DNA from: Cloeon dipterum
Lineage: Eukaryota; Arthropoda; Insecta; Ephemeroptera; Baetidae
Reading direction: 5' to 3'
Assembly (NCBI RefSeq): GCF_949628265.1
Contig: NC_088790.1
Coordinates: 28,338,545 to 28,402,544, forward strand
Length of the DNA: 64,000 nucleotides
The notes below the pieces were generated by a model, which ran no database searches, was not told the origin of the DNA, and saw only the letters and a list, made by a program, of their open reading frames with translations. A program made the translations under genes and the position numbers. Below, one piece after another: positions 34,812 through 46,223 of this stretch. Every line of letters begins with the position of its first letter. Position 1 is the stretch's first letter.

Positions 34812-36687
34812 TGTCAGGGTTTTACCTGACGATATTAACAATTGTTGCGCACCGATTGTATTGACGTGAACTTTCGGGCGCCCACAGGGAAGAGCGGAGG
34901 GAGAAACTCAGGTATCATGAATAAAGGCAACGCCAGAGCCTCCCTCTCGCGAGCACACGACCTGCTCGCACCCACGCATTCGCTCTCCGGGCGGCACGCG
35001 AGCAAGAGGGTAACTCTCACGCTCCTCCGCTCGTCCCTCTGGGTAGCCACGCTGTACTGTCGCCGCTATCAACAATAAACTGGTATGGTATAGTAACCGG
35101 GCAATGTTTTCCCTTCTTGTCCACCCTGCACCCTTTAAAGTCTACCATGGCTAGACATCTGAGCCGCCCGCATTTTGATCGGCGGCTGGCTTTCCGGCTC
35201 CGAGCCGTCAATACAGACATCGGCGGCTGGCTGGCAAAATTTCATCGGCTCGGCTGGCGGCTGGCTTGCAGCCGGCTCATGTGCTTTTTAAGACTGAATA
35301 ACTCGAAAATCGCAACTAACAACTTACGCGACGCGTAACACGCTGTAAACTGCAGCGATCGCAAAAAATCCGCATTTTTCCGGAAAAACCTGCATTGCTA
35401 AAAATTATTTTAAAGTTTTTTTTATGAAATTTTGCGATTTTTTTCTGAATCACATGCATTTTTATAGAACCTCAAAAATGCTCATGATGCTGGATGACCA
35501 AAAGTAGGGATTGTTAAAAAATCGGTGGGTTAATTCCTCCGAAAGACCGAAAATTTTAACACTCAACAGTCATCGTAATTTTCCAAAATTTCTGACTTTT
35601 GACACGGAATGTGACCTTTTTTGGGTTTTTCGAAAAAAAGCAGAAAACCTAAATCTGGAGGATTTTCCCGCTGGTATTATACGCAAAAAATAGTAGTGGG
35701 TAATTTTTGCACATTGCTAAATTGGGGAACCCTGGTAAGCTATAAGTATGCTATAAAATGGACGACAAAGTAATGTTAAAATTAAGTTTTTTGTATTATA
35801 TTTTTGTTTTTCCTTTCAAATGGCCATAATTTAAGTTTATATTTTAGGAATGAAGAAGCAATGAAATTTTAAGATGAAAGAAGCGAATTAGGTGGGAAAT
35901 CGGTTTTCATATTGGAAAAACACGTTGCGAACAGGGTTCGCCAATTTCCCAATGCGCAAAAAATCAGCTGGCAACAAACCCACAGTTTTGGGGTCTCCCG
36001 CATTTTTCAGATTTTAACCCCTAAAAAGTCATATTTCGCGCCGTAAAAAGCTGAAATTTTGGAAAATTGCGATGATCGAAGAGTTAAAATGTTCAGACTC
36101 TTAGTGAAACCATCAGTGGCTTTTATACTATGATACTGTAAAAATCCCTGTTTTTGGTTATCCATCATGAGAATTTTCCATAAAAATGCACGTGTTTATT
36201 TTTAAAAATATGCTCAAAATTGCAGAAAAAACGCTTAAAACAGTTTTTTGCACATTGGGGTTTTTCCGAAAAAAAATGCGGTTTTGCGGAGGAAAAATGC
36301 TGTTGCGAGTTACATAAATTGGCAACTCACAAGAAAAACAGCGTTTTTTTTAAGACAGTCGACTTATTGAGTACGAACTACTTGAGAAAAAATTTCCATG
36401 AAACAGAGAACGGCGCAAAGTTTTTTTAACTTTGGGGCACGTGAAATGAAAAAATGGAAAAGATAAAAATTATGGGTGGCTGGCTGGCTGGCGCGGCTCA
36501 GCCGGCTGAGCCGATAAAAAAGGTCGGCGGCTGGCGGCTCCAGAAATCGATCGGCTGAGTCAGCTTGCGCGGCGCGGCGCGGCTGGCTCAGATGTCTAAC
36601 CATGGCTAGAAGAACAGGCTCCGACCTCGTGATAGAGAGCAGGGCCGACTGCACCCATTCGGCGGCCCCTGCCCCGCGTCGCTGACA
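34812..36687. mobile_element. Solo LTR of an LTR retrotransposon, split by a hAT element
   Basis: Starts TGTCAGGG and ends CGCTGACA (short inverted TGTCAG/CTGACA), flanked by the 5-bp duplication ACCGT (34807-34811 and 36688-36692). The related spacer at about 33458 shows the site without insertion. Without the nested element (35152-36598 plus its TSD) it is 421 bp, GC-rich, with AATAAA at about 35074. No internal retroviral-type coding region, so a recombined solo LTR. Family not assigned. Confidence 0.8.
35152..36598. mobile_element. Non-autonomous hAT-like element nested in the solo LTR
   Basis: 1447 bp, terminal inverted repeats TAGACATCTGAGCC / GGCTCAGATGTCTA, perfect 8-bp target duplication ACCATGGC (35144-35151 and 36599-36606). 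Both ends are full of GGCTGGC and CGGCTGAGCC motifs, the pattern expected of subterminal transposase-binding repeats. No transposase-like ORF; the interior is AT-rich. Confidence 0.88.
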
Positions 36688-36920
36688 ACCGTGCATAGCG
36701 CTAAAAAATATAATTCAAGACTTCACAGTATTAAATGTTGAGAATTTTGATTCAGGAATCTTTGTAAATTTCCGTCTTCACACATTTCTGAGTGCAAACA
36801 AAAAGAGAAAAGGAGCAAAAAAGAACTCTGCAACTCGCGTATATCTTACTGCGACAGAAATTTCCGTTTATAACAATCAAATTAAGCCAACAATTACATC
36901 CTTAATGTGAGCTAGCTTAA

Positions 36921-37339
36921 AGTGGAATGATACTGGGCAACAATTGAAAATCATTTGAATTGTTGGATGCCATAAACAATTTGTTCAACAATTTGCAATA
37001 ATAAGAAAGGACCTTCCTACAGTAAAAATTCAAATTTTGCCAATTTTCTCCAAAATTTACAGTGCTTGAACATATTTTCTTGGCATATTCCGATTCCTCT
37101 GGTCGAGATCTATCCAACGGTGTATGCCACTTATTGGGGAAACTCTTGGTTTTGAAATTAAATCGGATTTCAAGTAAGGAGACAGCCATTACCATTTGAA
37201 AAGCACGCTAACTTTGCAGCCAATTTTCTCAAAAAATTACAGCGCTCCTTAGGTCAATTTAGGCTTTAACTGAATCCTAAGGGACGAGTTTATGCATTGG
37301 CAACAAGCATTTTCCAGGCTTTTCCAGTATCATTCCTCT
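36921..37339. mobile_element. TTAA-flanked piggyBac-like MITE, copy 4
   Basis: AGTGGAATGATACTG ... CAGTATCATTCCTCT, TTAA at 36917-36920 and 37340-37343, inserted in GAGCTAGC-TTAA. The paralogous spacers at 33711 and about 39930 (AGCTAGCTTAAATGC) are empty. 419 bp. Confidence 0.95.
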
Positions 37340-37733
37340 TTAAATGCTGCATAGCATTTCGCTATTTTAATTATTGGCCAATTTTGGTGATAAAGATTCA
37401 TCGTGATAAAAAGATATTTATCCTAAAATATTTCTTATTTTAAAAATTGCTAAGAAATTTGCTTCTGTCAAATTGACTGAATTCTTCTTCTTCTAGCACT
37501 AAATAAATGATAAAAATCTGCTGCAGACCAAACGTGAGAGAATCCGGAGAGCTGAACGCTCGCAACAATTTTGTCATTTCATTTTTGGACGCCAAGAGAG
37601 ACGAATAACAGCGAACTAAATACACGTTTGTAGCCGGTGCGTTTTTTTATTTTTCTTTTGTATTTTTTTCTAATGAGTTCCAGCGATAGAGTAATATTTA
37701 AAAATTTTCCTTTTTTTATTTTTAGCCAACAAA

Positions 37734-38194
37734 ATGGGGAAAGCATTGTTTTACCACGGACTCCTGTTTTTAACTGGAACAATCCTCCTTCCGCTGACTT
37801 CTTCCTTGGATTTTTATCGTAAGTAACCCTGATTTTATGATTTTATTTAATTTAAAAACATGTATTATTCATTGTAGAGACACAATCAGTCGCTGATGAG
37901 CAAGAAATTTGGGACAACTCTTTACGATTTCTCTATGGATTCGTCACAGGCTTATTATACGGCATGGCATGCTTAGCAATAGGCATTATATTGAAATACT
38001 TCTGTTGCCCCTCTGAAACAAACGTTTGTCTGACATCAATAATTGCTAGGTTCCGAAGTATCAACAATCAAGCCAACGAAAACAATAATGATTCACCGCC
38101 AGCATTATCAGTTCAGTATGATTCCCACGCAGATGTTAGCATAATCGGAGTCCAAAATGAAGAAAATGAAGAACAGCCCGAAATTTGGATTTAG
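37734..38194 (+). CDS. Minigene J: signal peptide + TM + tail of a PLXDC-like receptor
   Basis: Exons 37734-37818 and 37878-38194, 133 residues. MGKALFYHGLLFLTGTILL, stub TQSVADEQEIWDNS, TM LRFLYGFVTGLLYGMACLAI, tail CPSETNVCLTSIIARFRS ... ending EIWI. Same junction between exon-2 and exon-6 sequence as in I, hence one ancestral deletion followed by duplication. TTTGGACGCC box at 37584-37593 and the 5'-UTR splice sites are retained. Confidence 0.75.
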
Positions 38195-39091
38195 ACACAA
38201 AATCCCATCATTCCCTCCTGTACATATTTTCTGGAACATTTATGTTTACAAAAAATAAAATTTTGACATGAAAAAATTTAAAAAATTTAGTAATATGTTG
38301 AACAGTACAAAACCTTTTCAAATTATTTTCCCAAAGGCGAATAGCCATTAAGAGTGGAGAGCTAAAAATAAATCGAAAGAGAGAGGGAACAAAATAATTT
38401 CAAACGCTCGCGTACCATGCAGCGGCAATTTCAGCCGTGCAGCAACACTTTACCTCACAAAAAATATAATTCGAGACTTCCAATATTAAATGTTGAGAAT
38501 TTTCATTTAGGAATCTTTGCAAATTTCCGCCTTCACATATTTCTGAGAGTAAACAAAAAAAGAACCCTTCAACTCGTATCTCCCTGTGACAGAAATTTCC
38601 GTTTATAAAAATTCTACCAAGTCAAAAATTCCAACCTTATAATGTGACAATGTGATCTAGCTTAAATGCCACATAAAATATCGCTCAAGGCATTTTTTAA
38701 ATTACTGGTCAATTTTGGTTAAATCAAATTGCTTTTTTTCAATTTTGGTGATTAGCTATTTATTCTAAAATATTTCAAATTTTACAAATTGCTAAAAAAA
38801 TTTCTTCTGTCAAATTGACTGAATTATTATTCTTCTAACACTAAATAAATGCTAAAAATCTGCTGCCGACCAAACGTGAGAGAATCCAGGAGAGCTGAAC
38901 GCTCGCAACAATTTTGTCATTTCATTTTTGGACGCCAAGAGAGACGAATAACAACGAAATAAATTCACGTGTGTAGCCGGTGCGTTTCTTTTTTTATTTT
39001 TCTTTTGGATTTTTTTTCTAAGGAGTTCCAGCGACAGAGTAATATTTAAAAATTTTCCTTCGTATATTTTCAGCTAACAGTTATCTACAAA
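38195..39091. other. Spacer between minigenes J and K
   Basis: Homologous to the spacer after H and I (AAAGAGAGAG.. CGCTCGCGTACC.. block). TTTGGACGCC box at 38937-38946. No gene seen. Confidence 0.5.
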
Positions 39092-39534
39092 ATGGGGAAA
39101 GCAATGTTTTACCATGGACTCCTGTTTTTAACTGGAACATTCCTCGTTCCCCTGACTTCCACCTTGGATACTGATCGTAAGTAAACATGATTTTATGATT
39201 TTATCTAATTTAAAAACATGTATTATTCATTGTAGAGACACAATCAGTCGCTGACGAGCAAGAAATTTGGGACGACTACGACTCTTTACTATTTCTCTTC
39301 GGAATCACAGGCGTATTATGCGGCATAGTATGCTTAGCATTAGGCATTATATTAATTTGCCCCTCTGAAACAAGCGATTGTCTGAAATCAATAATTGCTA
39401 GGTTCCGAAGGGCCAACAATCAAGCCAACGAAATCAATAATGGTCCATTGCCAGCAATATTAATTCGATATGATAATCACAACGGAAGTGTTAGCATAAT
39501 GGGAATGCTAAATGAAGCACAGCCCCAAATTTAG
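39092..39534 (+). CDS. Minigene K: signal peptide + TM + tail of a PLXDC-like receptor
   Basis: Exons 39092-39176 and 39236-39534, 127 residues. Signal peptide MGKAMFYHGLLFLTGTFLV, stub TQSVADEQEIWDDYDS, TM LLFLFGITGVLCGIVCLALG, tail CPSETSDCLKSIIARFRR with NGSVSIMG, ending PQI. It lost the KHFCC/KYFCC residues after the TM and the WI terminus, and is the most divergent of the three, yet its frame is intact. Confidence 0.72.
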
Positions 39535-40374
39535 TTTTAGACACAAAATCCCATCATTCCCTCCTGTACATATTGGCTGGAGCATTTATATTTACATAAA
39601 ATAAAATTTTAACATGATAAAATTAAATAAATCTAGTAATATGTATATTGAACAGAACAATAATTTTTTTTCAATCTATTTTCCCAAAGTCAATTAAACA
39701 AGAGCGGAAAGCTAAAAATAAATCGAAAGAGAGAGAGAACAAAATAATTTAAAACGCTCGCGTACCGTGCAGAGCGGCAAAAAATATAATTCAAGATTTC
39801 ACAGTATTAAATTTTGAGAATTTTGATTCAGGAATCTTTCGGCACTCATTTCTGAGTGCAAACAAATAGAATAGAAATTTCCGTTTATAAGAATCAAATT
39901 AAGTCAACAATTCCATCCTTAATGTGAGCTAGCTTAAATGCAGCATGTTATAAAATATTGCTCGAGGCATTTTTTAAATTACTGGCCACTTTTGGATTTA
40001 AATCAAATTGCTTTTTTCTATTTTGGTGATAAAGGTTCATTATAGTAAAAATATTTCAAATTTTACACATTGCTAGGAAATTTCCATCTGTCAAATTGAC
40101 TGAATTCTTCTTCTTCTTCTTCTAACACCAAATAAATGCTAAAAATCTGCTGCCGACCAAACGTGGAAGAATCCTGGAGAGCTGAACGCCCGCAACAATT
40201 TTGTCATTTCGTGTTTGGACGCCAAGAGAGACGAATAACAACGAAATAATTCACGTGTGTAGCCGGTGCGTTTCTCATTTTTCCTTAGGATTATTTTTCA
40301 AAGCAGTTTCAACGATAAAACAATTTTTAAAAAAATATTCTTCAATTTGTTTAGCTAACAAAACTATTTACAAA
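39535..40374. other. Spacer between minigene K and gene L
   Basis: Shares the downstream and upstream blocks of the G-M subfamily; a (CTT)n-like run at about 40107. TTTGGACGCC box at 40214-40223, leader donor GTAGCCG before GTGCGT. Confidence 0.5.
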
Positions 40375-42813
40375 ATGAGGACAGCACTGTTTTACCATGG
40401 ACTCTTGTTTTTATCTGGAACATTCCTCGTTTCTCTGACCTCCACCCTGGACACTGATTGTAAGTGAAACATTTTCGATAAATAATCCTGAGCAACCCTG
40501 GTTTTTTCTAATTTAAGACGAAACGCAATCAAACACCGAGCAAGAAATTTGGGACGAATACAACTCTTTATTAATCACATACATACCAGTCGATGAAGAT
40601 TTTGCCCAAAAATCATGGGACGTCGTAGAAAACAGCAAAAATTCTCATACAGATCCAGACAGTGAGAGTCACTTGGTAAATTCGATCAAAATAATTTGAA
40701 TTTGTTCTAAATGATGAATTGTTGCAGGTTTTCCTGACGTTCAGTTTTCCATATTCCGAAAATCAAATTAATGAAGTTTCTGTAACAAGATGGGGTGAAA
40801 TTTTGTCTTTCTTTTATGAAGATTGGCTGATTGCTCCGTTATATGCTTTTAATGCGAGCAGCATTTACAAATTCCTCGACACTGGTGATTAAAATTTATC
40901 ATTATAATCACTCAGATTAATATTCTTTTTGAACCTCACAGGTGATTCCTTTCACGTCAATTGGGAAAATTTTCTTGTAAAAGACGCCAGGGAAGAAGAT
41001 GAGATGAGATTCCAGGCCTCTCTTTTCAAGAACGGCACAGTCCAGTTCGTGTACATGAAGATTCCTCAACAGTCGGCATTCATTGATTACGCTGCCACTA
41101 ACAATATTTCAATTGTTTTTCGCTACAACGTTGAAGCAATATTCAGTAAGTTTAAAAAGGGTGTGGCAAAAAGCAGAGGAAACTTGAAAAAATAAATATT
41201 TGTCTGGAAACGCGCAATCACACTTTGTGAAAGGTTTTTGAATAAACTAAAAAATTATTTTTACTTTTTGATGATTGGGAAATCTGTAAAATGCTTTAAT
41301 TCACCAGTTGCATAAACCCTAAGTGTTCAAAGCCGCCAACAGATGGCACCACCGTAGACTTTCGATTTAAAGGCACTTCCGCTGCGATTTCAGACTCAAT
41401 CTAGCTTCTGTGCATTCTTCAATTAATTTGCTAATTTTTGACGTGCTGAAAACCAAAATCGGTTCAGCCAATCGCCGTAGAATCGTGAAAAACTATTTTT
41501 TGAAATAAAAAAATCTTTTCCAACGTTTCTACGGCGAATGGCTGAACCGATTTTGGTTTTCAGCACGTCAAAAATTAGCAAATTAATTAAAAAAAAAGCA
41601 AAATAGCTAGATTGAGACTGAAATCGCAGCGGAAATGCCTTAAAACCGCTAAAAACAAAATTTTTAAGAAAGTCTGTGGTTGCGTCATCTGTTGGCGGCT
41701 TCAATAACGAAGGGTTTATGCAACTGGTCAATTGGTTGTAAATAATAGATTTTAAATTTAAAAGAACTGAGAGCCCCTAAAAAATTAACATTTTTCAAAA
41801 ATTAAGACCGTTCATTATTTAACTCTCGGAGTTTTATTAATTGGAAATAGCTTTTATTAAAGTTATTTTCACCCAATTTGAAAACAAAATTGGGCGTCAA
41901 GTGACAGTTTCAAATTGAAATTTTTATTTGAATGATTTAGAGCTTTGTAAATCTAAACATTTACACTTACAATTTATTTTAAGGCTCCATTTTTATTGGA
42001 AAATGTTTTGAGATTCAAGCGTTATGATATACTACAAAGCACTATAAAAATTAATTAAAACTTGTATCTTTATTTGATTTCAATATTGTACGCATTTGTT
42101 TGGTTTTCTACAAAAACTAAGTAAGATCAAAAATTGATGTTTCCTACTGTTGAAATTAATTTTATAAAAATGGATTAGGCCACTACATAATTAATTTGAT
42201 CAAATTATCCTTCTAGGAGGTGGGTTCAAGGAATTCTATCAGTTCAGCCACAGCATTGACATGAACAAATTCAAAATCCAGAATGGCACCGTGATAAGAT
42301 TCGAGCCGTTGCCTTCGTGCCCGAAATACAAGGACTGTCAGAGCTGCGTAAATGCCAAGGTTCCCATGGACCCGAACAGTCCACGTTCGTGCGTTTGGTG
42401 TCCGAAATTAAGCATGTGTTCCAGCAAAAATAATCATCACCAAAACGCTTGGATATTGAACGGTTGCGAAGCTCAAGAGGTTTCAGACTCTCTCAATTGT
42501 CTTTATCCAGCAGGTTATTATTATATTTTTTGTCATTTTATACACACGTTGAAAATATTTATCTCGTTTTTCAGAAATTAAATCGAAATGGGTCTTCGAG
42601 TTGACGTATGCATCCGTTATTGTGATCATAGCCGTATTATGCATCTTTTCCCTGAAGCATTGTCGCCCCTCTGAAATGCGTAGAAGAATGAGACCGATAG
42701 TGACTAGACTCCGAAACCGCTACAATGACGCCATCGGAGCCGATGGCGGTCAACCAATTTTAGTTCACTATTCTGCTGCAGGTTATACCAATGAAGCGCA
42801 GTGTCAAATTTAA
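40375..42813 (+). CDS. Gene L: PLXDC/TEM7-like type I membrane protein
   Basis: Six exons, 379 residues: 40375-40459, 40518-40675, 40728-40884, 40942-41145, 42217-42513, 42575-42813. Signal peptide MRTALFYHGLLFLSGTFLV; ectodomain LTFSFPYSE, FLDTGDSFHVNWENF, FQASLFKNGTVQFVYMK; PSI CPKYKDCQSC, CVWCPKLSMCSS; TM FELTYASVIVIIAVLCIFSL; tail CRPSEMRRRMRPIVTRLR ending AQCQI. Its tail differs from G and H and pairs it with M. Intron 4 is over 1 kb and contains the palindromic element. Exon 3 donor (GTGATT) is weak. Confidence 0.87.
41302..41729. repeat. Long palindromic element in gene L intron 4
   Basis: Best-preserved outer arms: CACCAGTTGCATAAACCC at the left and GGGTTTATGCAACTGGT at the right, with inverted halves continuing inward to about 41510. 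About 428 bp. Confidence 0.92.
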
Positions 42814-44478
42814 ATTTTGACACACAAGCCCGTGTTCACTCCTCAACATTGCTGGAATTTTTGTTGTACATACATAGAATGAAATATTCAACATGATTGA
42901 ATTTGAATAAAAGTTAGAAAAATTGAACAATAACACATTAATTTAATTAGATTTTTATTATAGCTTTTCCCAAAGGCGCCCAACTATAAATGGAAAGGTG
43001 AGAGGAAATTATTTAGAAAAGAAGTGCCAAATTATAATTGAGTGAAGTTAAGTTGCGCGCTGGCCGCCTTCCGTAATACAACCAGAAACGCCCCCCTCTG
43101 TTGGCCAGCAGCGCTGGGCGCTGACCAATCAGATTGTTTTTGCCAATTTTTTTCCGAAATTTCCTGCGCTTTACATGTTTTCTCACATGATTTGGAATCC
43201 TCTCATCGAGATCTATCAGACAGCCAGAGTCTTTTTTTGGGGAAATGCGGAATTGCAGAGAAAATCGCGATTAAACAATTCCTTTGAGAATTCTCCAAAC
43301 TTTGATGCCGATTTTCTCGAAAATTTACAGCGCTTCCTATGTATTTTTTAACTGTTCATGATCCTTAGGACCTAATCTGTATGTGTTAAAGGATTTTTCG
43401 GGGTAGTTCATTATCATTTCTCTAATTGCAAGTCGTAAATGCGTTTGCGAGCACTATAATTGTATACAGAGCAGCGTGAGGACGAGGAGAATCCGAGCTG
43501 CATGTGGTGAAAGGCCAGCGCAGCACAATAGGCGGATTATCGACAAATAGTGCGCGCTTGACATCGCTGGCGGCATGCGACTTTGAAATAGCAATTTTTA
43601 CTGTCAACAAATTGTAAAGCGTTTGGCAGTGCCAATATTAGCAAAAAAATTATCATTACAATTTTTGCCAACATGTCAATGAGTTCTAATTGTCAGACTT
43701 GGAAAAACTGAACACCGTTCGACTTGTCTCGCCCTCCTCTATAGACAACCAACGGAATTTGGGTAAATTTCAATTTAAGAGCGTTTTAATCAGCGAATAA
43801 ATTTGCTGAGAGTGCACTAACGACTCTATTGTTTGCGTTGCTTTAAAATGCACTGGATGGAAGGTGGACGAGGGTTGATCACCCTCAAAACATTTTGGCT
43901 ATCCTTCTGCTGACCTCTGAATTAGTGCAAACAAAAAGAGAATCAAACAACAAAGTTAAAAACACTGCAACTAATCACGTCTTCATGTTAAAAAATTTTC
44001 TGTAAAAAATTCAAATAAGCCAAAAATTCCAAGCTATCTGAAATACGGCCTATATTTATTTTGAAAGGCGTTTATTTAAATTACTGGCAATTTTCTATCG
44101 CAGTTTTGGTAAGAGAAAGCTATTTTTCCATACAAATTTAAAATTCTACTAATTGTAAAAATATTCCTTCTATGCAATTTTTCCATTGCTCAAATCGAAA
44201 GAATTCTTCGACTGCTTCACAAAATAAATGTTGAAAATTTGCAGCCTGGTACCAAACGCGGAAGGAAAGCAGACATTCTTGTGAATCTTGGAGAGCTCAA
44301 CAATTTTTTGATTTCGTTTTTAGACGCCAAGGGAGACGAATGACAACGAAATAAATTCACGTGTGTAGCCGGTGCGTTTCTCATTTTCCTTTGGATTATT
44401 TTTCTAAGGAGTTCCAACGATAAAACAATTTTTAAAAAATATTCTTCAATTTTTTTAGCTAACAAAATCATCTACAAA
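42814..44478. other. Spacer between genes L and M
   Basis: AATAAA near 42905 probably ends gene L. Bases 43035-43440 are about 90% alike to 47290-47700 (GAGTGAAGTT.. TTCGGGGTAGTT), a truncated copy of the TTAA element described at 46224. Bases 43440-43620 are shared with 47705-47880. TTTAGACGCC, a variant promoter box, at 44319-44328. Confidence 0.5.
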
Positions 44479-45985
44479 ATGAGGAAAGCACTGTTTTACC
44501 ATGGACTCTTGTTTTTATCTGGAACATTCCTCGTTTCTCTGACCTCCACCCTGGACACTGATTGTAAGTGAAACATTTTCGATAAATAATTCTGAGCAAC
44601 CCTGTTTTTCTAATTTAAGACGAAACGCAATCAATGACTGAGCAAGAAATTTGGGATGAACACAACTCTTACCGAATCAAATACATTCCAGTCGATGAAA
44701 ATTTTGCCCAAAAATCGTGGGACATCGTGGAACACAACGAAAATTCTAAAACAGAGGTCAATGTAGACCTTCATATGGTAAATTCAATCGAATTAAATAT
44801 TTTGAAACTGTCATAAATGATGAATTTTTGCAGGTTCACCTGGCGTTCAATTTTGCATTATATGACGAATTTGCTGATAATATTTGTATATCAAGATCGG
44901 GCTATATTTTTTCCCTCTTACATGACTTTCTGATTGTTCCGTTATTTGTTTTCAATGCGAGCAGCATTTACAAATATCTCGAGACTGGTAGTTAAAATTG
45001 ATCACCTTATCACTCAGATGAATATTCTTTGTGAGCCTCACAGATGATTCCTTTCATGTCAACTGGGAAAATGTTCTTGTAAAAGACGCCAGGGATGAAG
45101 ATGAGATGAGATTCCAGGCCTCTCTTTTCAAGAACGGCACCGTCCAGTTCGTGTACATGAAGATTCCTCAACAGTCAGCATTAACTGCTTACGCTGCCAC
45201 TAACAACACTTTTGTTGGTGTTTGCCACGACATTCATATAAAAGACAGTAAGTTTAAAAAGGGTTTGGCAAAAAAAGCAGCGGAAAATCGAAAAAATACT
45301 GTTGTTTTGTTTGGAATAAATGACACTTTTTTGATCGGCCGCTAAATATTTAATTTGATTAAATCTCTTTCTAGGCAATGGGTCTAGAGCATCCTATCAC
45401 TTCGGTCACAGCATGGACATGAACCAATTCAAAATCCAGAACGGCACCGTGATAAGATTTGAGCCATTGCCTTCGTGCACGCAATACAAGGATTGTCAGA
45501 GCTGCGTAAGTGCTACGGTTTCAAAGGACCTGAAGAGAACACATCTGTGCGTTTGGTGTCCGAGAATCAATACATGTTCCAGGAAAAATGGTTATCACCA
45601 GAGCACTTGGATTTGGAGCGGTTGCGATCCGCTAGAAGTTTCAGACACCCTTACTTGTAGTTCTCCATATAAAGGTTTTAATCATTTCTTTTGTTATCTT
45701 ATACAGAAAATTAAAATTAAATTCTCTTTTTCAGAAAATAAAGCAAAATGGGCCAACGAGTTGACGGCATTTATCACATTTTTTAGCATTTTTAACGCCG
45801 TAATAGTCGCAATATGCTACCTATCTACCTTGAAGCAATGTCGCCCCTCTGAAATCCGTAGAAGAATGAGACCGATAGTGACTAGACTCCGAAACATCTA
45901 TAATGATGCCATCGGAGCCGATGGTGGTCAACCACTTGTAGTTCAATATGCTGCTGCAGATTATATCAATGAAGCGCAGTGTTGA
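44479..45985 (+). CDS. Gene M: PLXDC/TEM7-like type I membrane protein
   Basis: Six exons, 383 residues: 44479-44563, 44620-44777, 44834-44987, 45044-45247, 45375-45674, 45735-45985. Signal peptide almost identical to gene L; ectodomain LETGDDSFHVNWENV, FQASLFKNGTVQFVYMK; PSI CTQYKDCQSC, CVWCPRINTCS; TM ELTAFITFFSIFNAVIVAIC; tail CRPSEIRRRMRPIVTRLR ending EAQC. The middle exon 3 is divergent (LAFNFALYDE for LSF.FPFYD). Intron 4 is only 127 bp and has no palindromic element. Intron 5 is 60 bp, a multiple of three, and open in frame, so its retention would add 20 residues. Confidence 0.87.
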
Positions 45986-46223
45986 ATTTAATTTTTGACT
46001 CACAAGCTTGTGTTTACCCCTCAACATTGGCTGGAATTTTTGCTGTACATATATCGATAGAATGAAATATTCAACATGATAGAAGTTGAATAAATGTTCG
46101 AAAAATCGAACAATGACACATTAATTCTATTAGATTTTTATTATAGCTTTTCCCAAAGGCGCCCAACTAAAAATGGAAAGGTGTGAGGAAATTATTTATG
46201 AAATAAGTGTGCGCAGAAAAAGG

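Noticed and set aside
34842..35338. Arg/Ser-rich open frames in both directions
   Set aside because: They fall in the GC-rich solo LTR and the hAT terminus; composition explains the lack of stops.
36364..36696. 110-residue minus-strand open frame
   Set aside because: It runs across the end of the hAT element and the LTR remainder; no homology seen and no conserved start.
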